DNA of 64,000 bases from Rhizobacter sp. AJA081-3 (GCF_017795745.1 NZ_CP059067.1:3844001-3908000), one strand, 5' to 3'; counted from the first letter of the stretch, positions 16,734 to 25,709 are shown. Notes: generated by a model not told the origin, from the sequence alone. Made by a program: numbers and translations.

Positions 16734-19417
16734 ACGCCCTGCTGCGCCGACTCGGCCTCGTCGTGCTGGCCGCAACCGCCGTGCTGCCGGCGGCGCGTGC
16801 CGCCGGGGCCGAGCCGCTCAAGAGCCTGCACCCCGACGTCGCCCTGCTCGACGCCGCTGGCGCGAACGTGCTGGCCAGCGGCCAGCCGGTCTCGACGATG
16901 AAGACCTGCGGCGCGTGCCACGACGCGGGCTTCATCGCTTCGCACGCCTTCCACGTCGATCTCGGCCTGCGTGCATTCAAGCCGTCGGCCACGTCGTGGA
17001 ACGCGAGCCCCGGCCTGTTCGGCCAGTGGGATCCGCTGCGCTACCGCTTCCTGACCCAGGCGGGTGACGAGCGGCTCGACCTGTCCACCCCGCAGTGGCT
17101 GATGCTCAATGGCGAGCGCGTCGTCGGTGGTGGGCCGGCGACGACGTCGCGCGGCGGCTCGCCGCTGACCACGCTGAAGCCGGATCCCGCCGACCCGGAG
17201 ACATCGCTGCTCAACGCGGACGGCACGCGCAGCGCCTGGGACTGGTCCGCCTCCGGCACGATGGAGGTGAACTGCTTCCTCTGCCACCTTGAAACGCCCA
17301 ACCTGGGCGCCCGCACCGCGGCCATCCGCGCGGGCCGCTTCGCCGACGCGAGCACCGCGACGCTGCAGGGCCTGGGCGTCGTCGAGCCCGCAGGCAAAGG
17401 CTGGGGGTGGAACCGCGCCGCCTTCACCGCCGAGGGCAAGCTCGACAGCCGCAAGCTCGCGATCCAGGACCCGACCAACGCGAACTGCGCCGCCTGCCAC
17501 GGCGAGGTGCACCCGTCCGGCCCGGCGCCGCTGCAGGTCGACGCCTGCAACCTCGACTTCCCGCAGACGGCCACCACCGGCCAAGTCGTGGCGCCGCAGC
17601 GCATCAATGTCTCGGGTCTCAACCTCGCGGACAAGCGCAGCCTCAACAGATCCTGGGACGTGCACGCCGAGCGCCAGTTGCAGTGCACCGACTGCCACCA
17701 TGCGCTGAACAACCCGGCGCACGGCGGCAATGCGAAGGGCCGCCGCCCCGCGCACCTGCGCTACGACCCGCGCACACTCGACCTGAAGGACTACCTGCAG
17801 CGGCCCGACCACGACTTCGCACGTGGCCAGAGCGCGCAGGTGCACGTCGCGCCCGAGCTCAAGGGCACGATGCGCCGCTGCGAGAACTGCCACGACGCCT
17901 CGGTGAGCCACGCCCGCTGGCTGCCCTACGTCGAAACCCACATGGCCAAGCTCGCCTGCGAGAGCTGCCACATCCCGCACCTGTACGCGCCGGCGATCGA
18001 GTCCTACGACTGGACCGTGCTCGCCGCCGACGGCCAGCCGGTGCGCGGCTGCCGCGGCGTCGACGGCACGCCGGGCGACGTGCGCTCGCTCGTCACCGGC
18101 TTCGATCCGGTGCTGCTCCAGCGCACCAACATCGACAAGGCGACGCTGCTCGCGCCGTACAACCTGATCACGAGCTTCTACTGGACCTACGAGGACGCGC
18201 AGGGCCGCCGCCGCCCGATTCGCCTGGCCGACCTGCAGGCCGCGTTTCTCGACGGCGGGCGCCATGCCGGCGGCATCGTCCAGGCCTTCGACATCGACCG
18301 CGACGGCGTCGTCGGCGCCGCCGAGCTGCGCATCGACACGCCATTGAAGGAAGCCGCGGTGAAGGCGCGGCTCGAGACGCTCGGCCTGCGCCAGGTGCGC
18401 ATGGAAGGCCAGGTGCAGCCCTTCAGCATCAACCACAACGTCACGCGCGGCGCGCATGCGCTGAACCGCTGCGACGCCTGCCATTCGGCGGGCTCGCGCC
18501 TCACGCAGCCGATGCAGCTCGCGGCCTTTGCGCCCCTGCTGCCAGCGTTCGACGCGAACAACAACGTCTCGGGCAGTGGCCGGGTGACGCGCCGCGACGA
18601 TGGCACGCTCTACTACGAGCCGGCGCCGGAGAAGGATGCGGTCTACGTGTTCGGCGCCACGCGCATCGGCTGGGTCGACGCGATCGGCGGGCTCGCTGTC
18701 GCCGGCACGCTGCTCGGCGTGCTCGGCCACGGCATGCTGCGCTTCCTCGCCTGGCGCAAGCGGCCACACACCCCTGCGCCGACGAAGCGCGTGCACCTGT
18801 ACGACGCCTACCGGCGGCTGTGGCACTGGCTGCAGGCGATCTCGATCGTCGCGCTGCTGGCCACCGGCCTCGTCATCCACCGGCCCGACGTGTTCTCGGC
18901 CTTCCCGTTCGGCGCGGTGGTCACGCTGCACAACGTGCTCGCGGCGGTGCTGACCATCAACGCCGCGCTGTCGCTGTTCTACCACCTGGCCACCGAGCGC
19001 ATGCGCGAGTACATGCCGCGGCCCTACGGCTTCTTCGACGACGCGATCCGGCAGGCGAAGTACTACCAGTCCGGCATCTTCAAGGGCGAGGCGCATCCGT
19101 TCGACAAGCGGCCCGACGACCGCATGAACCCGATCCAGAAGGCGACCTACTTCGGTGTGCTCAACGTGCTGCTGCCGCTGCAGATCGCCACCGGCGCGCT
19201 GATGTGGGGCGTGCAGCACTGGCCGCAGGCCGCTGCCGCGGTCGGCGGGCTGCCGCTGCTCGCACCGTTCCACACGCTGCTGGCCTGGCTGTTCGCCAGC
19301 TTCATCCTCGGCCACATCTACATGGCCACCACCGGCGCCACGCCGCTGGAGGCGCTGCGCGGCATGGTGACGGGCTACGAAGAGGTCGAGGTCCACACGG
19401 CCGCCGACAGCCACTGA
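16730..19417 (+). CDS. Heptaheme cytochrome c fused to a cytochrome-b membrane domain, with EF-hand loop
   Basis: This 895-residue protein has a signal peptide (cleavage near ARAAGA) and seven CxxCH motifs starting near residues 60, 182, 253, 319, 384, 410 and 581. An EF-hand-like loop lies at residues 521-532 (DIDRDGVVGAAE, with all five usual ligand positions occupied). The C-terminal third is a four-to-five-helix cytochrome-b561-like domain (about 650-880) with several membrane histidines (WHW, VIH, TLH, YH, FHTL, GHI). It therefore looks like a quinol-haem b to multihaem c conduit, able to exchange electrons between the membrane pool and the octaheme partner upstream. It is cotranscribed with YeeE/YedE transporters. 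Confidence 0.9.
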   Translation: MNALLRRLGLVVLAATAVLPAARAAGAEPLKSLHPDVALLDAAGANVLASGQPVSTMKTCGACHDAGFIASHAFHVDLGLRAFKPSATSWNASPGLFGQWDPLRYRFLTQAGDERLDLSTPQWLMLNGERVVGGGPATTSRGGSPLTTLKPDPADPETSLLNADGTRSAWDWSASGTMEVNCFLCHLETPNLGARTAAIRAGRFADASTATLQGLGVVEPAGKGWGWNRAAFTAEGKLDSRKLAIQDPTNANCAACHGEVHPSGPAPLQVDACNLDFPQTATTGQVVAPQRINVSGLNLADKRSLNRSWDVHAERQLQCTDCHHALNNPAHGGNAKGRRPAHLRYDPRTLDLKDYLQRPDHDFARGQSAQVHVAPELKGTMRRCENCHDASVSHARWLPYVETHMAKLACESCHIPHLYAPAIESYDWTVLAADGQPVRGCRGVDGTPGDVRSLVTGFDPVLLQRTNIDKATLLAPYNLITSFYWTYEDAQGRRRPIRLADLQAAFLDGGRHAGGIVQAFDIDRDGVVGAAELRIDTPLKEAAVKARLETLGLRQVRMEGQVQPFSINHNVTRGAHALNRCDACHSAGSRLTQPMQLAAFAPLLPAFDANNNVSGSGRVTRRDDGTLYYEPAPEKDAVYVFGATRIGWVDAIGGLAVAGTLLGVLGHGMLRFLAWRKRPHTPAPTKRVHLYDAYRRLWHWLQAISIVALLATGLVIHRPDVFSAFPFGAVVTLHNVLAAVLTINAALSLFYHLATERMREYMPRPYGFFDDAIRQAKYYQSGIFKGEAHPFDKRPDDRMNPIQKATYFGVLNVLLPLQIATGALMWGVQHWPQAAAAVGGLPLLAPFHTLLAWLFASFILGHIYMATTGATPLEALRGMVTGYEEVEVHTAADSH

Positions 19418-19434
19418 GGACAAGGAGCATCGAC

Positions 19435-19974
19435 ATGGCAGGACAAGGATCGTTCTTCAGGCGGCCCGAGAAGGCCTATTGGCACCCGTACCTGGCTGGC
19501 GCGATCCTCGGCGTGGTGCTGTTCCTCGCCTTCGCGCTGACCGGCAACGGGCTCGGCTCGTCGGGCGCGACGAGCCGCATCGACGCCGCGCTGGTCGACA
19601 TCGTCGCCCCGGCCCACGTGGACCGCACGCCGTACCTGCTGAAGATGGCCGGCGGCGACCGCAACCCGCTGGACGACTGGATCGTGCCGGTGTTCATCGG
19701 CGCACTGCTCGGCGGCTTTTTCTCCGGCTGGTTCAACGGCCGGCTCAGGTTCCAGACGACCAAGGGGCCGCAGGTCTCGGACCGCACACGCTGGACGCTC
19801 GCGTTCCTCGGCGGGGTGATCTTCCTCTATGGCGCGCGCATGGCGCGCGGCTGCACCTCGGGGCAGGCGCTGTCCGGTGGCGCGACGCTCGCCGCCGGCT
19901 CATGGGTGATCATGCTGTCGATCTTCGCCAGCGCCTACCTGCTCGCGTACTTCGTGCGCAAGCTGTGGCTGTGA
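19435..19974 (+). CDS. YeeE/YedE-family transporter, short form
   Basis: This 179-residue membrane protein has about four hydrophobic helices (around 20-40, 80-95, 122-138 and 150-172). The conserved cysteine motif of the YeeE/YedE (TsuA-like) family is present in ARMARGCTSGQALSG. Family members move thiosulfate or other sulfur compounds across the inner membrane. At half the usual length it probably pairs with the next gene, which carries the second cysteine motif, as seen in split YeeE/YedE systems. It starts 17 bases after the heptaheme-cytochrome gene, behind an AAGGAG site. Confidence 0.85.
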   Translation: MAGQGSFFRRPEKAYWHPYLAGAILGVVLFLAFALTGNGLGSSGATSRIDAALVDIVAPAHVDRTPYLLKMAGGDRNPLDDWIVPVFIGALLGGFFSGWFNGRLRFQTTKGPQVSDRTRWTLAFLGGVIFLYGARMARGCTSGQALSGGATLAAGSWVIMLSIFASAYLLAYFVRKLWL

Positions 19975-19996
19975 AGCCGCCACGCAGGAGCCGCAC

Positions 19997-21298
19997 ATGA
20001 ACTTCCCGCTCGACGCCCTCACCGCGGTCAGTGCCGCGAACCCGTGGACCTACGTCGTCTTCGGCTGCATCGGCTTCGCCTTCGGCTTCACGCTCGAGTC
20101 CGCCGGCTTCGGCGACTCGCGCAAGCTCGCGGCGCAGTTCTACTTCCGCGAGCTGACCGTCTTCAAGGTCATGTTCACCGCGATCGCGGTGGCGATGACG
20201 CTGCTGTTCGGCGCCGTCGGCCTCGGGCTCGTCGACTTCGGCCATGTCTGGGTCAACCCGACCTACCTCGGTTCCGGCGTGCTCGGCGGGCTGATCATGG
20301 GCGTGGGCTTCATCGTCGGCGGCTTCTGCCCGACCACCTCGCTCGCCTCCGCCTCGACCGGCAAGATCGACGGGATGATGTTCATGGCCGGCGGCTTCGT
20401 CGGCGCCTTCGTGTTCGGCGAGACCGAGTCGCTCTTCGACCACTGGTACAACAACGCCGGGTACCACGGCCGGCTCACGCTGGACCAGGTGTTCGGCCTC
20501 CCGGCGCGCGGCCTGGTGCCGATCATCGTGGTGGCCGCGGTGCTGCTGTTCTGGGGCGCCGAGCAGATCGAGCGACTCGTCGGCCGGCGCGACATGAGCC
20601 GCGAGCCGCGCTGGCGCGGCGCCGGCGCGGTGGCGCTGGTGGCGGCGGCGCTCGGCGTGCTGGTCATCGGCAACCCGTCGCTCGAAGATCGCTACGCGAA
20701 GCTGAGCTTCAAGCGCACCGAGGCCGTCAAGCAGCCCGACGGCAAGACGGCGCCGGTCCCGCGCGTCTACCGCGCCGACGAGATGCTGGCGAAGCGCCTC
20801 GCGTTCGTTTCGCCGGCGGAGGCCTTCAAGGCCCGCTACCAGCAGGCGATCAAGCCGGTCTACCTGGACGTGCGTACCGAGGCTGATTTCAACCTCTACC
20901 ACCTGGCCGACGCGGTGCACGTGCCGCTGGCGCGGCTCGACAAGATCGTGCCGGACCTGCTCAGCGAGCCGCCGGCCAACACGGTCTTCATCACGATCGG
21001 CAACGACGAGGAGCTCGCGACGCGGGCGTGGAAGCTGCTCGTCGCCTCCGGCGTGCAGAACGTCTACATCCTCGCGGGCGGCGTCAACGGCTGGATCGCC
21101 GCCTTCGGCGCAGACGACCCGGCACTGAGGCCGCTGCCCGACGCCGGGCCCGAGCAGCTGCGCTATGCGTTCTCCGCGGCCCTCGGCGACCGCTACAAGT
21201 CCTGTGCTCCCGATCCGAGGCACCACGAGAAGCTCGCCTTCGAGCCGCGCATCGTGCTCCAGCTGCGGCGCGACAAGTCCGGCGGTGGCTGCGGCTGA
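19997..21298 (+). CDS. YeeE/YedE transporter fused to a cysteine-less rhodanese domain
   Basis: This 433-residue protein has an N-terminal YeeE/YedE membrane region (about 1-225) with the cysteine motif VGGFCPTTSLAS near residue 111, then a linker and a rhodanese-like domain (about 285-372: VYLDVRTEADF, VPLARL, NVYILAGGVNGW). In active rhodaneses the loop after the central strand reads CxxGxR; here it reads TIGNDE around residues 333-338, so the catalytic cysteine is absent. The C-terminus ends in a Cys-Gly after glycines. It may bind or guide sulfur species without transfer chemistry. It is the last gene of the cytochrome/sulfur operon. Confidence 0.87.
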   Translation: MNFPLDALTAVSAANPWTYVVFGCIGFAFGFTLESAGFGDSRKLAAQFYFRELTVFKVMFTAIAVAMTLLFGAVGLGLVDFGHVWVNPTYLGSGVLGGLIMGVGFIVGGFCPTTSLASASTGKIDGMMFMAGGFVGAFVFGETESLFDHWYNNAGYHGRLTLDQVFGLPARGLVPIIVVAAVLLFWGAEQIERLVGRRDMSREPRWRGAGAVALVAAALGVLVIGNPSLEDRYAKLSFKRTEAVKQPDGKTAPVPRVYRADEMLAKRLAFVSPAEAFKARYQQAIKPVYLDVRTEADFNLYHLADAVHVPLARLDKIVPDLLSEPPANTVFITIGNDEELATRAWKLLVASGVQNVYILAGGVNGWIAAFGADDPALRPLPDAGPEQLRYAFSAALGDRYKSCAPDPRHHEKLAFEPRIVLQLRRDKSGGGCG

Positions 21299-21353
21299 TC
21301 GGCCAGTCGAAACAATGGGGCCCACACGTCGCCGTGGCGACCGCGCCCTGCGC

Positions 21354-21887
21354 CTAGCCCGCCTGGCGGCCGCCGCGCGGGTTCATCTTCACGGCCGCGA
21401 GGATGCCGCGCAGGATCTCCAGCGGCGGCGGCGGGCAGCCCGGCACCACCGCATCGACCGGGATGACGTTCGACACGCGGCCGCAGCTGGCATAGCTCTC
21501 GCCGAAGATGCCACCGTCGCAGGCGCAGTCGCCCAGCGCCACCACGAGGCGCGGCTGCGGCGTGGCGTCGTAGGTGCGGCGCAGCGCCTCTTCCATGTGG
21601 CGCGAGACCGGTCCGGTGACCAGCAGCATGTCGGCGTGGCGCGGGCTGGCGACGAAATGGATGCCCAGCCCCTCGATGTTGTAGTACGGGTTGTTGAGCG
21701 CGTGGATCTCCAGCTCGCAGCCATTGCATGAGCCCGCATCGACCTGGCGGATCGCCAGCGCACTGCCGAGGATGGCCAGCAGCTCGTCGTGGATGCGCCG
21801 CACCTCGTCCTTCAACGCGGCGTCGAGCGCCGGCGGCGGCTCGGTGACGATGCCGGTGCGCACGATCTGGCGAAGGATCTGCCACAT
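21354..21887 (-). CDS. Complex-I-like/hydrogenase-4-like small subunit (HyfI/NuoB-like)
   Basis: This 177-residue iron-sulfur subunit is homologous to HyfI, HycG and NuoB. The four ligands of the N2-type [4Fe-4S] cluster are kept: C54 and C57 in SCNGCELE, C121 in GDCACDGG and C151 in PGCPPPP. It should sit at the cytoplasmic face of the inner membrane between the large subunit and the membrane arm. The start at 21887 shares one base with the stop of the large subunit (TGATG), so translation is coupled. It is the last gene of the complex; no HyfH/NuoI-type ferredoxin subunit follows. Confidence 0.9.
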   Translation of the reverse strand: MWQILRQIVRTGIVTEPPPALDAALKDEVRRIHDELLAILGSALAIRQVDAGSCNGCELEIHALNNPYYNIEGLGIHFVASPRHADMLLVTGPVSRHMEEALRRTYDATPQPRLVVALGDCACDGGIFGESYASCGRVSNVIPVDAVVPGCPPPPLEILRGILAAVKMNPRGGRQAG

Positions 21888-23425
21888 CAGAGGTCCACTC
21901 CGGAATAGCTGAGATTGAAGGACTTGTTGATGAGCGGGAAGTCCGGAACGATGTTGCCGATCACCGCATGCTCGAGCACCGGCCAGTTCTGCCACGAGGG
22001 GTCGTGGGCATGGCAGCGTTCGATGCGGCCCTCGGCGCCCAGCGACAGCGCCACCAGCACCTCGCCGCGCCAGCCCTCGACCCAGCCCGCACCCTGCACG
22101 GCGTGGCCGGGCAGCTGAACTACCGCGGCGACGCCGCCCTCGGGCAGTCGTGCGCAGAGCTCGCGGATCAGGCGCAGCGACTCGGCCAGCTCGTCGAAGC
22201 GCAGCGCCACGCGCGCCGCCACGTCGCCGCCCTGCTGCGTGGCGATGCGTGCCTGCAGCGCGCGGTAGGGTTGCCAGTCGTGGTCATGGCGCAGGTCGAC
22301 AGCCTGCCCGCTGGCCCGCCCCGCCATGCCGGCCAGGCCGAGGCGCGCGGCCAGCTCGGGCGTGACGCGACCGGTGCCCATGAAGCGGTCCTGCAGGCCC
22401 GCGTGTTCGTCGTAGATGTGGCGCAGCCGGCGCACCTCGCGTTCGAGCTCGTCGCACTGGCGCCGCTGTTCGTCGCGCAGCGAAAGCGACAGGTCGCCGG
22501 CCACGCCACCGGGCACCACCGCGTCCATCATGAAGCGGTGGCCGAAGGCGCGCTGCGACAGCCGCTGCCAGTCTTCGCGCAGGCGCGAGAACTGCGCCAG
22601 GCCGAAGGCCAGCGCCGCGTCGTTGCCCAGCGCGCCGAGGTCGCCGAGGTGATTGGCCACACGCTCGCGTTCGAGCATCAGCGCACGCAGCCATTCGGCG
22701 CGCTCCGGCACGCTCGTGCCGCAGGCCGATTCAAGGGCCATCGCGTAGGCCCAGGCATAGGCCACCGTCATATCGCCGGAAACACGCCCGGCCAGGCGGT
22801 AGGCCTGCAGCGGCGCCAGCTCGGTGAAGCGCCGCTCGATGCCCTTGTGAACGTAGCCCAGGTGCTGCTCCAGGCGCAGCACCTTCTCGCCGACCACAGA
22901 AAAACGGAAGTGCCCCGGCTCGATGATGCCGGCATGCACCGGGCCCACCGCGATCTCGTGCACGCCGTCGCCCTCGACGCGCACGAAGGGGTAGTCGGCG
23001 GGCAAGGTGCCGGCGGCGGCACCGGCGGGCGCGCCGGCGGTGGCCAGGGGCGCGGCCGTGGCCCACAGGCCATGGTCGAGCCAGGGGCGGCGATCGTTCG
23101 CATGATCGGCATGCAGGCCGCCGAGGTCGGCGAGGCTTCGCTGCATGCGCGTCGCGCAGGCGAAGGTGTCCGAGAGATCGGGGTAGCGATCCTCGGCGCC
23201 GGCCAGTGGCAGCTCGGCCCACACCAGGCCTTCCGGCGTGGCGAAGGCGGCGCAGACCGACGGCCCCGTGCTGCCGCTGCGGCCCCAGACCGACAGCAGC
23301 CGCCCGCGCGCCTGCGCCACCTGCGCTGCCACGGCGATCCAGCCCGCGCGGTCGACGCGCGCGTGCCAGATCGGCAGCGGCGCGCTCAGGCGCTGCAGGT
23401 CGAGATGGAGTTCGGCGAACCGCAT
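21887..23425 (-). CDS. Complex-I-like/hydrogenase-4-like large subunit lacking NiFe cysteines (HyfG/NuoCD-like)
   Basis: This 512-residue protein combines a short NuoC-like N-terminal part (about 1-140) with a NuoD/HycE-like large subunit. In NiFe hydrogenases of group 4 the two metal motifs are RxCGxC and DPCxxC. Here they read RVSGDM at residues 214-219 and DPSWQNW at 475-481, so all four cysteines are replaced. Such cysteine-less relatives are known as Ehr (energy-converting hydrogenase-related) complexes and are expected to couple an unidentified redox reaction to ion movement. It lies five bases after the HyfF-like gene and overlaps the small subunit by one base. Confidence 0.9.
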   Translation of the reverse strand: MRFAELHLDLQRLSAPLPIWHARVDRAGWIAVAAQVAQARGRLLSVWGRSGSTGPSVCAAFATPEGLVWAELPLAGAEDRYPDLSDTFACATRMQRSLADLGGLHADHANDRRPWLDHGLWATAAPLATAGAPAGAAAGTLPADYPFVRVEGDGVHEIAVGPVHAGIIEPGHFRFSVVGEKVLRLEQHLGYVHKGIERRFTELAPLQAYRLAGRVSGDMTVAYAWAYAMALESACGTSVPERAEWLRALMLERERVANHLGDLGALGNDAALAFGLAQFSRLREDWQRLSQRAFGHRFMMDAVVPGGVAGDLSLSLRDEQRRQCDELEREVRRLRHIYDEHAGLQDRFMGTGRVTPELAARLGLAGMAGRASGQAVDLRHDHDWQPYRALQARIATQQGGDVAARVALRFDELAESLRLIRELCARLPEGGVAAVVQLPGHAVQGAGWVEGWRGEVLVALSLGAEGRIERCHAHDPSWQNWPVLEHAVIGNIVPDFPLINKSFNLSYSGVDL

Positions 23426-23429
23426 GGCC

Positions 23430-24896
23430 TCAATGCCCCAGCATGGCCGCGGCCTGCCGGTACCAGCCGTCGAGATAGGGCGGGATGTACAGGCCCAGCA
23501 TCAGGCCGAGGCCCAAGTGCACGAACACCGGCACCAGCGCCGGTGGGTGGGCCAGCGGCTTGTGCATCGTGTCGCCGAACACCATCGGCTGCACGCGGTG
23601 GAACACCGACGCAAAGGCCACGGCCAGCGCGACGAGCAGGAAGGGCGTGGCCCAGGCCTGCTCGCGCATCGCCGTGGTGACGATGAGGAACTCGCTGGCG
23701 AACACGCCGAAGGGCGGCATGCCCAGGATGGCCAGCGCGCCGAGCATCAGGCCCCAGCCCACCGTGGGGCTGACACGCACGAGGCCGCGGATCTCGTCCA
23801 TGATCTGCGTGCCGGCCTTCTGCGTGGCGTGGCCGACGGCGAAGAAGATCGCCGACTTGATCAGCGAATGCACCGTCATGTGCAGCAGCCCGGCGTAGCT
23901 GGCGATCGGCCCGCCCATGCCGAAGGCAAAGGTCATCAGGCCCATGTGCTCGATCGACGAGTAGGCGAACATGCGCTTCACGTCGCGCTGGCGGATGATG
24001 AAGAACACCGAGGCCACCACCGACAGCAGCCCGAAGCCCATCATCAGCCGGCCCGACAGCTGCGTGCTGCCCAGCGCGCCGTCGGTCAGCACCTTGCAGC
24101 GCAGCACCGCGTAGAGGGCCACGTTGAGCAGCAGCCCGGAGAGCACAGCCGACACCGGCGTCGGGCCCTCGGCGTGCGCATCGGGCAGCCAGTTGTGCAC
24201 CGGCACCAGGCCGACCTTGGTGCCGTAGCCGATGAACAGGAAGGCGAAGGCCAGCGTGATGATGTTCGGGTCGAGCTGGGCCTTCACCGCGTCGAGGTGC
24301 GTCCACAGCAGCGCGCCGCCTTCGGCGCCAATGACCTTCTCGGCCGCCATGTACAGCAGCACGGTGCCGAACAGCGCCTGCGCGATGCCCACGCCGCAGA
24401 GGATGAAGTACTTCCACGCCGCCTCCAGGCTGGCCGCGGTGCGGTAGACGCTGACCAGCAGCACGGTGGTCAGCGTGGCCGCCTCCATCGCCACCCAGAC
24501 GATGCCGAGGTTGTTGGTGGTCAGCGCCAGCAGCATCGTGAAGCTGAACAGCTGGTACATGCTGTGGTACAGGCGCAGCCGCGGCGGCGTCATCTTGCCG
24601 CGGTCGCGCTCCACGCGCATGTAGGGGCGCGAGAAGATCGAGGTGGTCAGCCCGACAAAGGCGGTCAGCGCGACGAGGAAGACGTTGAGCGCGTCGATGT
24701 AGAACTCGCTGTCCCATACGAGCAGCGGCCCGCCGTCGATCACCTGCGCAGTCAGCGCGCAGGCGGCGAGGAAGGTGCCGGCGCTGAAGGCCACGTTGAC
24801 GTCGCGCGCGTTGTCGCGGTGGCCCACGAGGCCGAGCACGGCGCCGCCGGCCAGCGGGATGCCGAGCAGGAAGGCGAGCGCGGGGGCTTCAATCAT
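23430..24896 (-). CDS. Proton-translocating membrane subunit, HyfF/NuoL-M-N-like
   Basis: This 488-residue antiporter-like subunit has about 14 hydrophobic helices. Typical features are the conserved Lys-Pro half-channel segment GYGTKVGLVPVHNWLPDAHAEGP (quoted in parts: GTKVGLVPVHNWLP, DAHAEGPTPVSA) and the RMFAYSSIEHMG segment of NuoL/M/N proteins. It should move protons or sodium ions across the inner membrane as part of the hydrogenase-4-like complex. Its start overlaps the HyfE-like gene by eight bases, and the large-subunit gene begins five bases after its stop, so all three are translated from one messenger. Confidence 0.93.
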   Translation of the reverse strand: MIEAPALAFLLGIPLAGGAVLGLVGHRDNARDVNVAFSAGTFLAACALTAQVIDGGPLLVWDSEFYIDALNVFLVALTAFVGLTTSIFSRPYMRVERDRGKMTPPRLRLYHSMYQLFSFTMLLALTTNNLGIVWVAMEAATLTTVLLVSVYRTAASLEAAWKYFILCGVGIAQALFGTVLLYMAAEKVIGAEGGALLWTHLDAVKAQLDPNIITLAFAFLFIGYGTKVGLVPVHNWLPDAHAEGPTPVSAVLSGLLLNVALYAVLRCKVLTDGALGSTQLSGRLMMGFGLLSVVASVFFIIRQRDVKRMFAYSSIEHMGLMTFAFGMGGPIASYAGLLHMTVHSLIKSAIFFAVGHATQKAGTQIMDEIRGLVRVSPTVGWGLMLGALAILGMPPFGVFASEFLIVTTAMREQAWATPFLLVALAVAFASVFHRVQPMVFGDTMHKPLAHPPALVPVFVHLGLGLMLGLYIPPYLDGWYRQAAAMLGH

Positions 24897-25548
24897 CCTT
24901 GAGCTTCTCGAGGTGGCTGATGTCCAGGCTGTCGAACTGCTCGCGGATCTGGAACATGAACACGCCCAGGATGAGCACGCCGATCAGCACGTCCAGCGCG
25001 ATGCCGAGCTCCACCACCATCGGCATGCCGTAGGTGGCCGAGGTGGCGGCGAAGAACAGGCCGTTCTCCATCGCCAGGAAGCCGATCACCTGCGGCACCG
25101 CCTTGGTCCGCGTGATCATCATCAGGAAGGACAGCAGCACGCAGGCCAGCGCGATGCCCAGCGTGCCGCTGGCCAGGGTCGACGAGAACTTGGAGATCGG
25201 GATCGCCAGGTTGAACGCGAAGATCACCACCACGATGCCCACCAGCATGATGGTCGGGATGTTGATCAGCGTCTCCACGTCCCAGCGGATCTGCAGGCGG
25301 TCGGCCACGCGGTGCAGCAGCCAGGGGATCAGCACGACCTTGAGCGCGAAGGTGAGGCCGGCCGAGACGTACAGGTGCGGCTGGTCGGTGACGTAGCCGA
25401 CCACCGCCGTGGCCAGCACCAGCGTCGCGCCCTGCATCGTGAACAGGTTGATCAGCGAGAGCACGCGGCGCTGCGAGATCATCGCGAAGGCGAGGATCAG
25501 CAGGACGGCGCCGAGCAGGTTGACGAACTGGGTGAGGAGCGCGGTCAT
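24889..25548 (-). CDS. HyfE-like membrane subunit (NuoK-related)
   Basis: This 219-residue membrane protein has about six to seven hydrophobic helices. It resembles HyfE of hydrogenase 4, which in part corresponds to the small NuoK subunit of complex I; VVELGIALDVLIGVLILGVF near the C-terminus carries the typical buried glutamate. I chose ATG 25548; the upstream extension is repeat-derived. The gene overlaps the HyfF-like gene by eight bases. The 596 bases upstream, toward the HyfC-like gene, hold inverted repeats rather than another subunit. Confidence 0.88.
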   Translation of the reverse strand: MTALLTQFVNLLGAVLLILAFAMISQRRVLSLINLFTMQGATLVLATAVVGYVTDQPHLYVSAGLTFALKVVLIPWLLHRVADRLQIRWDVETLINIPTIMLVGIVVVIFAFNLAIPISKFSSTLASGTLGIALACVLLSFLMMITRTKAVPQVIGFLAMENGLFFAATSATYGMPMVVELGIALDVLIGVLILGVFMFQIREQFDSLDISHLEKLKDD

Positions 25549-25670
25549 GTCAGTGGCTCCGCCGGGTTTGGCGCGTGTCGCGGTAGGCGCTGCCCGCGGG
25601 GGGCTCATGCTGTGGCGGTCGGCGCATTGCGCCGACTCCACTGCGATGCTCGCTCCGGGGTCGTGCCGCA

Positions 25671-25709
25671 GAACTCACTCCGCGACCTGCGGTCGCTGCG
25701 TTCAGACAG
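25671..25709 (+). repeat. Inverted repeat arm 1 (39-base core)
   Basis: This arm pairs with 25960-25998 on the other strand, 38 of 39 bases matching. Similarity continues on both sides with small gaps, so the core belongs to a longer dispersed element. Confidence 0.85.

Noticed and set aside
16688-19423. A 911-residue antisense frame across the heptaheme-cytochrome gene
   Set aside because: The opposite frame contains seven CxxCH sites, a signal peptide and membrane helices, so the antisense frame is a high-GC artefact.
21328-21341. Short palindrome GTCGCC-GT-GGCGAC after the rhodanese-fusion gene as a terminator
   Set aside because: The loop of two bases is too small and there is no T-run; it may be a chance palindrome in GC-rich DNA.
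21887-23425. Functional NiFe hydrogenase
   Set aside because: Both metal-binding cysteine motifs of the large subunit are replaced (RVSGDM and DPSWQNW), and no maturation gene is present.
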